A stretch of 64,000 bases of DNA from assembly GCF_006516955.1 (NCBI RefSeq), contig NZ_VHLG01000008.1:62001-126000 (forward strand). Reading direction: 5' to 3'. Source of the DNA: Martelella alba. GTDB lineage: Bacteria; Pseudomonadota; Alphaproteobacteria; Rhizobiales; Rhizobiaceae. The notes beneath the pieces are model-generated. The model did not search any database. It had not been told where the DNA came from and saw nothing but the letters and a program-made list of their open reading frames with translations. The position numbers and the translations under genes were made by a program. Below are positions 26,755-35,233 of this stretch, one piece after another. Within the stretch, counting starts at the first letter, position 1; the number at the start of each line of letters is the position of its first letter.

Positions 26755-27381
26755 ATGAGCGACATTACTTCATTTGATATTATCGGAATGTTTTCAGAGA
26801 TTGCCGTTTCGATTTCCCGCAACAGCCTCTGGCTGAGCCGGCTCGATACCATCAATGGCGATGGCGACCACGGTGAGGTCATGATGGCGGGTTTCACCGC
26901 CATGGAAAACCAGCTGGCAGCGCTGAATCCGTCCAAGGTCACGCCGGCCGGCGTCTTCGACATGGCCGCCGAGACCTTTCTGACGGTCGATTCCCGCTCG
27001 GCCCGGCTCTACGCCTCGGCCTTTCGCCGGGCCGGCAGCGCCCTGCCGGGCAAGGCCGTCATCAGTTCTGGCCAGTTCGATCTCGCCTTTGCCGCGATGG
27101 CCAAAGGCATCATCACCCATGGTCAGGCCCATGCGCCGGACAAGAATATGGTCGATGCCTGGCAACCCGCCATTGATGCCTATCAGGCGACAAAGGCAGG
27201 CGGCGGTACGCTTTTCGACTGCCTTGCAGCCGCTGCCGACGCAGCGCTGGAAGGAGCCGAACCCGCCACGGGTGAGCCAACGGCAGCACTTCCCTTCGGC
27301 AATCCGAACAAGGTTATGAATGCTGGCGCGGCGTCCGCCGTGCTGATCATCTCGGCCATGCGGGATTCGCTGCAGGAATAG
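26755..27381 (+). CDS. DhaL-like dihydroxyacetone kinase subunit domain
   Basis: A 208-residue DhaL/DAK2 domain protein. The ADP/Mg motif LDTINGDGDHG is intact at residues 31-40 (Asp31, Asp36, Asp38, His39), and the C-terminal region GNPNKVMNAGAASAVLIISAM matches the DhaL helix bundle. DhaL normally needs DhaK and, in PTS types, DhaM; neither is nearby, so it may act on another phospho-substrate or use a distant partner. An upstream ribosome-binding site is weak (GGAGACAT). The region 26556-26754 holds no gene. Confidence 0.78.
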   Translation: MSDITSFDIIGMFSEIAVSISRNSLWLSRLDTINGDGDHGEVMMAGFTAMENQLAALNPSKVTPAGVFDMAAETFLTVDSRSARLYASAFRRAGSALPGKAVISSGQFDLAFAAMAKGIITHGQAHAPDKNMVDAWQPAIDAYQATKAGGGTLFDCLAAAADAALEGAEPATGEPTAALPFGNPNKVMNAGAASAVLIISAMRDSLQE

Positions 27382-27453
27382 TGGACCGGCACTGGTCACC
27401 GGCGGGCTGCCGCTCTACATGCTGCACAACGTAATACACTGCCGGAGCATGAC

Positions 27454-28881
27454 ATGCCGCCAAGGCCCGCCCTTATCTGGTTCCGCAAGGATCTGCGCCT
27501 TGCCGACAATCACGCCCTTCTGGCCGCAGCCGAGGGCGACAGACCGGTCGTGGCGGTCTATATCCGCGAAACTAACGGCAATGGCGCGCTTGGGGCAGCG
27601 CAGGCCTGGTGGCTGGAAAAATCACTTGAAGCCCTTGGCCGGGCGCTCACAGATCTTGGCACGCCGCTTGTCCTGAGAAGCGGTGATGCCCTAGATGTGC
27701 TGCGCGATCTCGTTATCGCGACCGGCGCCGATGCCATCTACTGGAACCGCCGCTACGATCCTTCTGGCATGACAACCGATGCTGCCATCAAGCAGGCGCT
27801 GCGCGAAGATGGCCTGACTGTCACAAGCTTTGGCGGACAGATCCTGCATGAGCCAGGCAGGGTGAAAACCGGCACCGGCGGACCCTACAAGGTCTATACC
27901 CCGTTCTGGAAGGCACTACAGACAGGCCTCCATGTTCCGCCGCCTGCTGACCCGCCGAAACGCCTCAAAGCACCGGAAAAACAACCCGACAGCGAACAGC
28001 TTTCGAGCTGGCAGTTCTATACGGCACGGCCGGACTGGGCGAAATGCTTCGGCGACATCTGGATGCCCGGCGAGAACGGCGCCCGCAAACGTCTCGCCGC
28101 TTTCCTGTCAAAACGGCTTGATGGCTATGGCGCGGCCCGCGACATTCCCGCCCGCGCGGCCACATCCATGCTGTCGCCGCATCTGGCGCTTGGCGAGATC
28201 AGCCCAGCGACGATCTGGCACGCCATCGACGATGCCCATGATGGACCGGCAGAAGACAGAAAGAAATTCCTGCAGGAACTGGTCTGGCGCGATTTCTGCT
28301 ACCACCTTCTGTTTCATGCGCCAGACCTTGCAGACAGAAACTGGAACAAGAAATTTGACAGCTTTGACTGGGATAGCAACAACGCGGGCTTTGAGGCCTG
28401 GACCAAAGGCCTGACCGGCTATCCGATTGTCGATGCCGGCATGCGGCAGCTCTGGCGCGAAGGCTATATGCATAACCGCGTGCGCATGATCGCCGCCTCC
28501 TTCCTGATCAAGGATCTGATGATCGACTGGCGGCGCGGTGAAGCCTGGTTCCGCGATACGCTGGTGGATGCCGATCCCGCCGCCAACCCGGCCAGCTGGC
28601 AATGGGTTGCTGGTTCCGGCGCGGATGCAGCCCCGTTTTTCCGCATTTTCAACCCCGTACTGCAGGGTCAAAAATTCGATCCTGAAGGTGATTATGTGCG
28701 CCGCTATGTTCCCGAGCTTGCCGCACTGCCAGAAAAACATATCCACGCCCCGTTCGCGGCGCCGGAGACCATCCTCAACCAGTCAGGCGTTATCCTCGGC
28801 AAAACCTATCCGGCACCGGTCGTCAGCCACAAGCAGGCCCGCGACCGAGCGCTTGCTGCGTATAAGAGCCTGAGTGCGTGA
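27454..28881 (+). CDS. phrB: Deoxyribodipyrimidine photolyase
   Basis: Photolyase splits UV-induced cyclobutane pyrimidine dimers using reduced FAD and blue light. The 475-residue product has the N-terminal antenna domain (LIWFRKDLRLADNHAL) and the FAD-binding C-terminal domain with TSMLSPHLALGEISP, FLQELVWRDFCYHLLFH, TGYPIVDAGMRQLW and GYMHNRVRMIAASFL; conserved Trp residues for electron transfer appear in WQWVAGSGADAAPFFRIF. This is the CPD class I pattern rather than (6-4) or cryptochrome. GGAG lies 6 bases before the ATG. Confidence 0.95.
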   Translation: MPPRPALIWFRKDLRLADNHALLAAAEGDRPVVAVYIRETNGNGALGAAQAWWLEKSLEALGRALTDLGTPLVLRSGDALDVLRDLVIATGADAIYWNRRYDPSGMTTDAAIKQALREDGLTVTSFGGQILHEPGRVKTGTGGPYKVYTPFWKALQTGLHVPPPADPPKRLKAPEKQPDSEQLSSWQFYTARPDWAKCFGDIWMPGENGARKRLAAFLSKRLDGYGAARDIPARAATSMLSPHLALGEISPATIWHAIDDAHDGPAEDRKKFLQELVWRDFCYHLLFHAPDLADRNWNKKFDSFDWDSNNAGFEAWTKGLTGYPIVDAGMRQLWREGYMHNRVRMIAASFLIKDLMIDWRRGEAWFRDTLVDADPAANPASWQWVAGSGADAAPFFRIFNPVLQGQKFDPEGDYVRRYVPELAALPEKHIHAPFAAPETILNQSGVILGKTYPAPVVSHKQARDRALAAYKSLSA

Positions 28882-28983
28882 AACGAGATCCTCAATATCA
28901 GGCCTTTCACGCAAAATCATTTCTTGTTTTTCGAATGCCCGCACCGGAAAAGTCAGCGTTTAAATCAACAAGGATTTCATCAC

Positions 28984-30015
28984 ATGCCCGCCTCCCCTTC
29001 GGTCCTCGATCTGATCGGCAACACCCCGCTTGTCCGTCTTCGCGCGGCATCCGAGGCGACCGGCTGCGAAATTCTCGGCAAGGCCGAATTCCTCAATCCC
29101 GGCCAGTCGGTCAAGGATCGCGCCGCCCTTTACATCATCCGCGATGCCGAGCGGCGCGGCCTGCTGCGCCCCGGCGGCACGATTGTCGAAGGCACTGCCG
29201 GCAATACCGGCATCGGTCTGACGCTGGTGGCCAAGGCGCTCGGCTATCGCACCGTGATCGTCATTCCTGAAACGCAGGCTGAAGAAAAGAAGGATGCCCT
29301 AAGACTTCTCGGCGCCGAGCTGATCGAGGTTCCGGCCAAGCCCTATCGCGACCCGAATAATTACGTAAAGCTGTCCGGACGGCTGGCCGAAGAATTGGCC
29401 CGCACGGATGAGAACGGCGCCATCTGGGCCAATCAGTTTGATAATGTCGCCAACCGTCAGGCCCATATCGAAACCACCGCGCAGGAAATCTGGCGCGATC
29501 TCGACGGTAAGGTCGACGGCTTTGTTTCAGCGGTCGGATCCGGCGGCACCTTTGCCGGCACCGGCATCGGGCTGAAGGAGAAGAACCCTGGCATCAAGGT
29601 CGCTCTTGCCGATCCCGACGGGGCAGCTCTTTTCTCCTATTATACCACCGGTGAACTGAAAAGTGCGGGCAATTCCATCACCGAAGGCATCGGACAAGGC
29701 CGGATCACCGCCAATCTGGAAGGGTTTGAGCCAGATTTCGCCTATAATATTCCCGATCGTGAAGCCCTGCCGATTATCTTCCAACTTGTCAGGAATGAGG
29801 GCTTGTGCCTTGGCGGATCATCGGGCATCAATATAGCAGGTGCTATCCGTCTTGCCCGCACCCTCGGCCCCGGCCATACCATCGTCACGGTGCTTTGTGA
29901 CTATGGAAACCGGTATCAGTCGAAGCTGTTCAACCCTTCCTTCCTTGCGGAAAAAGGGCTGCCGCAGCCCGAATGGATGAAGAACAAGACGGAGATTGCC
30001 GTTCCGTTCGCATAA
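28984..30015 (+). CDS. cysK: Cysteine synthase A family, PLP-dependent
   Basis: O-acetylserine sulfhydrylase makes cysteine from O-acetylserine and sulfide. The 343-residue product opens LDLIGNTPLVRL, with the PLP lysine in SVKDR (Lys44), the substrate loop GTAGNTGIGL, the phosphate-binding loop SGGTFAGTG, and the late GGSSGINIAG. It is slightly longer than E. coli CysK (323) and its sequence is nearer the alphaproteobacterial group annotated as cysteine synthase A; a cystathionine beta-synthase-like activity is not excluded. AAGGA precedes the ATG at 28984. It heads a compact run with alaX and sseA. Confidence 0.9.
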   Translation: MPASPSVLDLIGNTPLVRLRAASEATGCEILGKAEFLNPGQSVKDRAALYIIRDAERRGLLRPGGTIVEGTAGNTGIGLTLVAKALGYRTVIVIPETQAEEKKDALRLLGAELIEVPAKPYRDPNNYVKLSGRLAEELARTDENGAIWANQFDNVANRQAHIETTAQEIWRDLDGKVDGFVSAVGSGGTFAGTGIGLKEKNPGIKVALADPDGAALFSYYTTGELKSAGNSITEGIGQGRITANLEGFEPDFAYNIPDREALPIIFQLVRNEGLCLGGSSGINIAGAIRLARTLGPGHTIVTVLCDYGNRYQSKLFNPSFLAEKGLPQPEWMKNKTEIAVPFA

Positions 30016-30031
30016 GAAGTGTCAGAAATCC

Positions 30032-30760
30032 ATGCCCGTCACAGCCCTCTACCGAGACGACTTCTATTCAGCCAGTTGCCGGTCGGTTGTGACAGCAGTG
30101 CATGAGGATGGCAGCTTCGAGACGGATCAAACCGTTTTTTACGCCACCTCCGGCGGACAGCCGGGGGATAGCGGCGTGGCAAGACGCGCGGATGGCAGCG
30201 CCATCCGGCTGGATGTGACACGCCACGGCGATACAAAGGACATCATTCTGCACATTCCCGCCGAAGGTGAGGCAAGCCCTGCCCCCGGCGAGGAAATCGT
30301 GCTTGAAATCGACTGGGCGCGCCGCCACAGGCTGATGCGCATGCATACGGCCTGCCACCTCCTGTCCGTCGTCTGCCCCTTCCCGATCACCGGCGCATCC
30401 GTCGGCGAGAATGAGGCACGTGTTGATTTCGACATGAGCGAGACCGTCGACAAGACTGAGGTCAGCGCCCGGCTGATGCAGCTTGTCGAAGAAGACCATC
30501 CGATCTATGTGCAGTGGATCACGGATGAAGACCTTGCAGCCAATCCCGACATCGTCAAATCCAAGAATGTCCGTCCACCGATGGGCATGGGGCGCGTTTC
30601 ACTGGTCGTCATCGGCGAAAACGCCGCCGTGGACAGCCAGCCCTGCGGCGGTACGCATGTCCGCTCGACCGGCGAAGTCGGAAATATCGAAGTCGGCAAG
30701 ATCGAGAAGAAGGGGCGTGAGAACCGGCGGTTCCGCCTCCGCTTCACCGACATGGCCTGA
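30032..30760 (+). CDS. Alanyl-tRNA editing protein, AlaX type
   Basis: AlaX proteins are free-standing homologues of the AlaRS editing domain that deacylate Ser-tRNA(Ala) or Gly-tRNA(Ala). This 242-residue product has the zinc-binding motifs HTACH (His105, His109) and CGGTH (Cys205, His209), and the family stretch VFYATSGGQPGDSG. The start at 30032 (MPVTALYRDD) matches the usual AlaX start; the in-frame codon at 29996 overlaps cysK. Its placement between cysK and sseA suggests co-expression with cysteine metabolism, though no mechanism links them. Confidence 0.9.
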   Translation: MPVTALYRDDFYSASCRSVVTAVHEDGSFETDQTVFYATSGGQPGDSGVARRADGSAIRLDVTRHGDTKDIILHIPAEGEASPAPGEEIVLEIDWARRHRLMRMHTACHLLSVVCPFPITGASVGENEARVDFDMSETVDKTEVSARLMQLVEEDHPIYVQWITDEDLAANPDIVKSKNVRPPMGMGRVSLVVIGENAAVDSQPCGGTHVRSTGEVGNIEVGKIEKKGRENRRFRLRFTDMA

Positions 30761-30785
30761 CAATCCAGCATACAGGGAGATCCTC

Positions 30786-31640
30786 ATGGGCACGGGCAAG
30801 AGCCGGTTCATCGTAACGCCGCAATGGGTTGAGGAGCGCATCGCGTCTCCGGGCTTTTCCATCATTGATGCCTCCTGGTACCTGCCAGCCCACGGACGCG
30901 ATGGTGCAGCCGAATATGCCGCGGCCCATGTGCCGAGCGCGGCTTTCTTTGACCATGACAGGGTTTGTGACCAGTCGACCGGCCTGCCGCATTCGCTGCC
31001 GTCACCGGAAAAATTCGCTACGGAAATGGAACGGCTCGGCGTATCCAACCGCGATCTCATCGTCGTTTATGACGGCCCAGGCTTTTTCTCCGCGCCGCGC
31101 TTGTGGTGGATGCTCCGCGTCATGGGTGCCGATGCAGTATTCCTGATGGATGGCGGCTTCGACGGCTGGAAAGCCGCCGGAAGGCCAGTCGAAACCAAGA
31201 CGCGCGAAGCCAGAGCCACGCGCTTCAAGACGGATTTCCGCTCCGAACGTGTTACCTCGCTTGCCGAGATGCGCGAACTTGTGGCTTCGGGGACGACCCA
31301 GATTGCCGATGCACGCGGCGCCGGACGTTTTGAAGCAACAGAGCCCGAGCCTCGTCCCGGTATGCGTGGCGGCCATATGCCGGGTGCGAAAAACCTGCCG
31401 GCCACGGCATTTTCCGAAAATGGCCATTTCCGCGATCTCGGCACTCTCGCCACCATGTTCGAGGAGGCCGGCATCGATCTGTCAAAACCGGTTGTGACCA
31501 GTTGCGGATCAGGTGTAACCGCTGCCATTATCACGCTTGCACTCGAATCGCTCGGCCATGACGACAACAGCCTTTATGACGGGTCATGGTCGGAATGGGG
31601 TAGCCTCGCCGATACGCCGATTGTCACCGGGAAGGCCTGA
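30786..31640 (+). CDS. sseA: 3-mercaptopyruvate sulfurtransferase
   Basis: SseA transfers sulfur from 3-mercaptopyruvate to thiophilic acceptors. The 284-residue product has the two rhodanese domains of the family: an inactive N-terminal one (IDASWYLP; MDGGFDGW) and the catalytic one with VTSCGSGVTAA, Cys240, the CG[S/T]GVT loop typical of mercaptopyruvate rather than thiosulfate transferases. CAGGGAG lies before the ATG at 30786. It follows alaX by 25 bases and precedes a GNAT gene by 5 bases. Confidence 0.93.
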   Translation: MGTGKSRFIVTPQWVEERIASPGFSIIDASWYLPAHGRDGAAEYAAAHVPSAAFFDHDRVCDQSTGLPHSLPSPEKFATEMERLGVSNRDLIVVYDGPGFFSAPRLWWMLRVMGADAVFLMDGGFDGWKAAGRPVETKTREARATRFKTDFRSERVTSLAEMRELVASGTTQIADARGAGRFEATEPEPRPGMRGGHMPGAKNLPATAFSENGHFRDLGTLATMFEEAGIDLSKPVVTSCGSGVTAAIITLALESLGHDDNSLYDGSWSEWGSLADTPIVTGKA

Positions 31641-31645
31641 CAGAC

Positions 31646-32206
31646 ATGACAAAAACAGCGAGCCCAATCACGGTTCACATCACCGCACTGGAGATGACCG
31701 CACCGCCGCGCACCCATATGCCGGCCCCGGCCAACCTCCATATCGCGCTGATGCGAGTGCCGGAAATTCCCTTGCCCTATTATCGCTTCCTCTACCGCCA
31801 GGTCGGCTCGCGCTGGCAGTGGGTGGATCGCATGCGGCTGAGTGACGAAAAGCTGTCGGAGACCATTCACAACGACATGACAACGGTGACGGTGCTCTAT
31901 ATCGAAGGAGCACCGGCCGGCTTTTATGAATATCAGCGCCGCACTGACGGTGTCACCGAACTGGTTCATTTCGGTCTGTTCGAACGGGCGCTCGGCCTTG
32001 GTGTCGGCAAGTGGTTCCTGCTGCAGGGGCTTTATGCCATCTGGGGTGACAAGCCGGAAAAAGTGGTGACGACGACGAATAATCTCGACCACCCCCGCGC
32101 GCTCCAGCTCTATCAGCGCTTCGGCTTCTCGCCCGTTTCAACCTATGAAGGCGAGATCGAACCATTGACCGACACGGAATTGCTGGCGCTTGCCCGCGGG
32201 CTCTGA
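31646..32206 (+). CDS. GNAT-family N-acetyltransferase
   Basis: A 186-residue Gcn5-related acetyltransferase. The acetyl-CoA loop reads GLGVGKWFLLQGL (positions about 118-130, the R/Q-x-x-G-x-G/A variant LGLGVGK), preceded by the strand ELVHFGLFER and followed by TTNNLDHPRALQLYQRFGF, a common C-terminal GNAT signature. The substrate is unknown. It starts 5 bases after sseA, likely on the same transcript. Confidence 0.82.
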   Translation: MTKTASPITVHITALEMTAPPRTHMPAPANLHIALMRVPEIPLPYYRFLYRQVGSRWQWVDRMRLSDEKLSETIHNDMTTVTVLYIEGAPAGFYEYQRRTDGVTELVHFGLFERALGLGVGKWFLLQGLYAIWGDKPEKVVTTTNNLDHPRALQLYQRFGFSPVSTYEGEIEPLTDTELLALARGL

Positions 32207-32237
32207 CGTCACCTACAACCGCACCGGAAAGCCGCCC

Positions 32238-33077
32238 ATGAACGATGAAGGCAACGCCGGTGCACCGGTCCCGCGCCACAGGAATTGCGGCGTGATCTAT
32301 GTCGCGACGGGCAATGATTATCGCGACCTCGCCCGCCAGTCGGCAATCACGCTGAAGGCGCATAATCCCGGCCTTCCGGTGGATCTTTTCACCGATGATC
32401 TCGCGCGGGCGGACCGCCAGATCTTCGATGCCGTCCATAAGGTTCCGAAAAATCATGATCGTGCGAAACTTGAATGTCTTCCCCTAAGCCGTTTTGATAG
32501 AACGCTTTACCTTGATTGTGACACACTTATTCTGCGTTCCTTCGGCGATCTCTTCGCGCTCGCCGACCGGTTTGATCTTTCACTCGCCCATGATGTCAGA
32601 CGCAGGTCTGAGCTGGTGCGCCAGGGACTTGAAGAGGTAACGCCCTACGCCTTTCCGCAACTCAATTCCGGCGTCATGGTCTATCGCAAGTCGGCAGTCA
32701 TGCTGGCTTTCTTTGCTGAATGGGCACGGCGCTATCATGCGCACCCCGAGATCGGCCGCGATCAGGTTTTCCTCAAGGACATGTTGTGGTCGTCGGGTCT
32801 CAGCTTCTATGTCCTGCCGCCGGAATTCAACCTCAGACGCGTGACCATGCTGGATGCCTGGGAGCCGCTCGACGCGGCCCCGACAATCATCCATTCGCAT
32901 CGCCTGCTGGACCATATCCGCAAGCCGGGTGCGACACGGATCAACGATATTGGTGACATCCTCAAAGCCGAGCGCCTCGCCCTGCTTGACGAGTGGCAGG
33001 ATGCGCATGCCACGAAAAAACGCCCGCGTCCCGGGGATATCGGAACGTGGGCGCTCAGCGGAAACGATCAGGACTGA
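32238..33077 (+). CDS. GT-A-type glycosyltransferase-like protein
   Basis: A 279-residue protein with GT8-like features: the opening VIYVATGNDYRDLARQSA, the DxD metal motif LYLDCDTLIL (Asp93, Asp95), PYAFPQLNSGVMVYRKS near 160-175 (an NSG loop typical of GT8) and IGRDQVFLKD. It is probably a cytoplasmic nucleotide-sugar transferase; donor and acceptor are unknown. The ATG at 32238 is chosen over 32190, which would overlap the GNAT gene; the ribosome-binding site is weak. It converges with the PadR gene, whose stop is 3 bases beyond. Confidence 0.75.
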   Translation: MNDEGNAGAPVPRHRNCGVIYVATGNDYRDLARQSAITLKAHNPGLPVDLFTDDLARADRQIFDAVHKVPKNHDRAKLECLPLSRFDRTLYLDCDTLILRSFGDLFALADRFDLSLAHDVRRRSELVRQGLEEVTPYAFPQLNSGVMVYRKSAVMLAFFAEWARRYHAHPEIGRDQVFLKDMLWSSGLSFYVLPPEFNLRRVTMLDAWEPLDAAPTIIHSHRLLDHIRKPGATRINDIGDILKAERLALLDEWQDAHATKKRPRPGDIGTWALSGNDQD

Positions 33078-33079
33078 AG

Positions 33080-33742
33080 TCACTCCAGGCTGTCGGCAAC
33101 CTTCAGCAGTTCACGGACAATCTCGCTGGCATTGGCCGGATCCTGCTCCAGCCGGCGGGCAATGACCTCGCGCAGGTTGAGCAATGCCGCATCGACGCTG
33201 CGCGGCAGACCGTCACGGCCAGCAGGCCGACCGCGTCCGCGCTGTTCGTCCCGGTCCGTTGCGCGCGCCGCGATCATTTCAAGCGCCCTGATCGCCATTT
33301 TCGCGATCATCTCGTTTTCGTCGAGATGGGCGCGGCCCTCCTCGGTAATCCGATAGCGTTTCTTGTTGCCCTCGGCCTCGGCCAGCACGAATCCGCCTTC
33401 TTCGAGGAAGGACAGTGTCGGATAGATCACGCCCGGGCTCGGCGCATAGGCGCCACCGCTCATATCCTCAATCGCCTTGATGATCTCATAGCCGTGACGC
33501 GGCTCATCAGCAATCAGCTTCAGCACCAGAATGCGGATATTGCCCTGGCGCAGGAAGCGGCCGCCGCGGCCGAAGCCTTCTCCATCATCACCAAAACCGC
33601 CTGGGCCGCCACGGCGACCATGTCCCCGGCCGGGGCCGCGTCCCTCAAAACCGGCAGCGAACATCGCTCGCATCCGCTCGCCACGGCCGTGCATTTTCTT
33701 GCCGAAGCGGGCCATTTTCTCTTCATCATACATGCCACGCAT
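33080..33742 (-). CDS. PadR-family transcriptional regulator
   Basis: A 220-residue regulator. The N-terminal 70 residues are low complexity and very Gly/Arg-rich (GRGPGRGHGRRGGPGG), then the PadR winged helix: NIRILVLKLIADEPRHGYEIIKAI (in pieces) and SPGVIYPTLSFLEEGG, followed by KKRYRITEEGRAHL. The tail is a Vir-like helix for dimerisation. The ATG at 33742 is preceded by AAAAGGAA; the ORF is open upstream to 34438 only because it runs antisense to the next gene. Paired GATATATC palindromes upstream suggest autoregulation, and control of the divergent DUF1203 gene. Confidence 0.88.
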   Translation of the reverse strand: MRGMYDEEKMARFGKKMHGRGERMRAMFAAGFEGRGPGRGHGRRGGPGGFGDDGEGFGRGGRFLRQGNIRILVLKLIADEPRHGYEIIKAIEDMSGGAYAPSPGVIYPTLSFLEEGGFVLAEAEGNKKRYRITEEGRAHLDENEMIAKMAIRALEMIAARATDRDEQRGRGRPAGRDGLPRSVDAALLNLREVIARRLEQDPANASEIVRELLKVADSLE

Positions 33743-33765
33743 AACAAAATTCCTTTTCGTTATGT

Positions 33766-33825
33766 TTTCGATATATCTAAAAATAAACTTATATCGCAAA
33801 ATTACAATAGTTTGATATATCGAAA
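33766..33825. promoter_or_regulatory. Paired GATATATC operators between padR-like and DUF1203 genes
   Basis: Two GATATATC palindromes at 33770-33777 and 33814-33821, 44 bp apart start to start. The first has TTTC before it and the second has GAAA after it, so together they suggest a 16-bp consensus TTTCGATATATCGAAA. They lie in an AT-rich divergent region and are the best candidates for the PadR binding sites. Confidence 0.55.
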
Positions 33826-33919
33826 TATATCTTTTTTGAAATCGACAGGAAACGGGTGGCGCCAGGGCGGACGGCAGGGCAAATCTGGTGCAGATCCGAC
33901 AAATAACGAGGAACCCCAT

Positions 33920-34390
33920 ATGACGATCCGGTTTGAAGCCCTTGCGACAGAGACCTGCGACACGATCTGGCAGGGTGGTCACGATGCCTATGATATGGCG
34001 CCGGAGCGGCGCATATCCGATGGCAATGGCGTCCCCTGCCGCCATTGCCTGCAGCTTGTGGCAAGCGGCGCACCCTATCTTGTTCTGGCGCATCGCCCCT
34101 TCCCGGCCCTGCAGCCCTATGCCGAGACAGGACCGATCTTTCTGCATGCCGAGGCCTGCCGCCGCTATGAACCCGATGACAGCCTGCCACCGATCCTCGC
34201 GGACAGTCCTGACTATATTCTGCGCGGCTATGGCGATGATGACAGAATTGTCTACGGAACCGGCAGGGTTACCCCGACCCCGCAGATTGCAGCACGAGCG
34301 GCCGATTTGCTGTCGCGCGATGATATTGCCTATGTGCATATTCGCTCGGCCCGCAACAACTGCTATCAGTGCCGGGTTGTCCGTGATTGA
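33920..34390 (+). CDS. DUF1203 family protein
   Basis: A 156-residue cytoplasmic protein of the DUF1203 family, function unknown. It opens MTIRFEALATE, has a Cys-rich motif CRHCLQLV (Cys-x-x-Cys) and LVLAHRPF, then GPIFLHAEAC, and ends in NNCYQCRVVRD with a second Cys-x-x-Cys. The pairs could bind a metal or be redox active, but no data support this here. GAGGAA lies 6 bases before the ATG at 33920. It is divergent from the PadR regulator across paired operators, so PadR control is likely. Confidence 0.8.
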   Translation: MTIRFEALATETCDTIWQGGHDAYDMAPERRISDGNGVPCRHCLQLVASGAPYLVLAHRPFPALQPYAETGPIFLHAEACRRYEPDDSLPPILADSPDYILRGYGDDDRIVYGTGRVTPTPQIAARAADLLSRDDIAYVHIRSARNNCYQCRVVRD

Positions 34391-34488
34391 GGCCGATTTC
34401 GGCGGCATCGATGCCCCAACGGGTTGCCCTTGCGACAAAATCGTATATTATTGCGTATAAATTGATTTTTTCGAAGGAATGCCTAGTT

Positions 34489-34950
34489 TTGGAGCTGGAT
34501 GAAATAGATCATGCGATCCTGAAAGCGCTTCAGCGCAATGGTCGCATTACCAATGCGGAACTTGCCGAAACGGTCGGACTGTCGCCCTCCGCCTGCTCCC
34601 GTCGTCTCGACATATTGGAGAAAAATAGTGTGATCGAGAGCTATACGGCCAAGATATCGGCCGATGCGCTTGGTTACAAGATGGTGGCAATCGTCCATAT
34701 TTCGCTATCCGGGCAGTTTGCCCGCACGCTGGCCGAATTCGAGGATGCCGTAATCAGCTGCCCCAACGTGCTGGCCTGCTACATGGTCTCGGGACAATAT
34801 GACTATATCCTGCGTGTCGCCGCCAAAGATCTGAAGGATTATGAGCGCATCCACCGCGACTGGCTCTCAGCCCTTCCCCATGTGGCGCAGATCAACTCCT
34901 CGTTTGCACTGCGCCCCGTCATCGAACGGGTAAACGTCGGCATCGACTGA
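34489..34950 (+). CDS. Lrp/AsnC-family transcriptional regulator
   Basis: A 153-residue Lrp-type regulator. The helix-turn-helix is at residues 3-50 (ELDEIDHAILKALQRNGRIT..LAETVGLSPSACSRRLDILE, read in pieces), followed by the RAM effector domain (GYKMVAIVHISLSG, CYMVSGQYDYIL, SALPHVAQINSSF). It starts with TTG at 34489 and AAGGA ten bases upstream; the in-frame TTG at 34387 is much farther from homologous sequence. The effector amino acid is unknown. A hairpin terminator follows its stop. Confidence 0.88.
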   Translation: MELDEIDHAILKALQRNGRITNAELAETVGLSPSACSRRLDILEKNSVIESYTAKISADALGYKMVAIVHISLSGQFARTLAEFEDAVISCPNVLACYMVSGQYDYILRVAAKDLKDYERIHRDWLSALPHVAQINSSFALRPVIERVNVGID

Positions 34951-34959
34951 ACCACACTC

Positions 34960-34988
34960 AGGCCGGGTGCTTGCGCCCCGGCCTTTTC
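34960..34988 (+). terminator. Terminator of Lrp-type gene
   Basis: AGGCCGGG and CCCGGCCT form an 8-bp stem with a 9-base loop, followed by TTTCC, 10 bases after the stop codon at 34950. Confidence 0.8.
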
Positions 34989-35140
34989 CTATTCGTCTTT
35001 TCAACCACGAATTCAGGCCGCCTGCGGCATTTCGTGTAAAATTTTGTCCAGACGGAAAATAATCTTCACATTGTCATCTGTCATGCTACGGTTCGCCGCG
35101 ACGCTTAAGCCGATACTTGCATGCAGCCAGCGTTGAAACA

Positions 35141-35158
35141 CTGTCACTGGCCTGTCAC
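35141..35158 (+). promoter_or_regulatory. Pho box
   Basis: CTGTCAC-TGGC-CTGTCAC: two identical 7-bp direct repeats with a 4-bp spacer, the PhoB binding pattern, 76 bases before the start of the CpdB-type phosphatase gene. Further TTGTCAT and CTGTCAT half-sites at 35071-35084 are out of the 11-bp phase. Phosphate-starvation control of the phosphatase is the simple reading. Confidence 0.75.
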
Positions 35159-35233
35159 GTGCCGGTGCCAGAGAGTGAAGCACGTTCTCATATCAAGATT
35201 GCCATACATCCATTTCGACTGTGGGAGACCTCG

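Noticed and set aside
33743-34438. Extension of the PadR ORF to 452 residues
   Set aside because: The upstream part crosses an AT-rich operator region and runs antisense to the DUF1203 gene, whose start and ribosome-binding site are clear.
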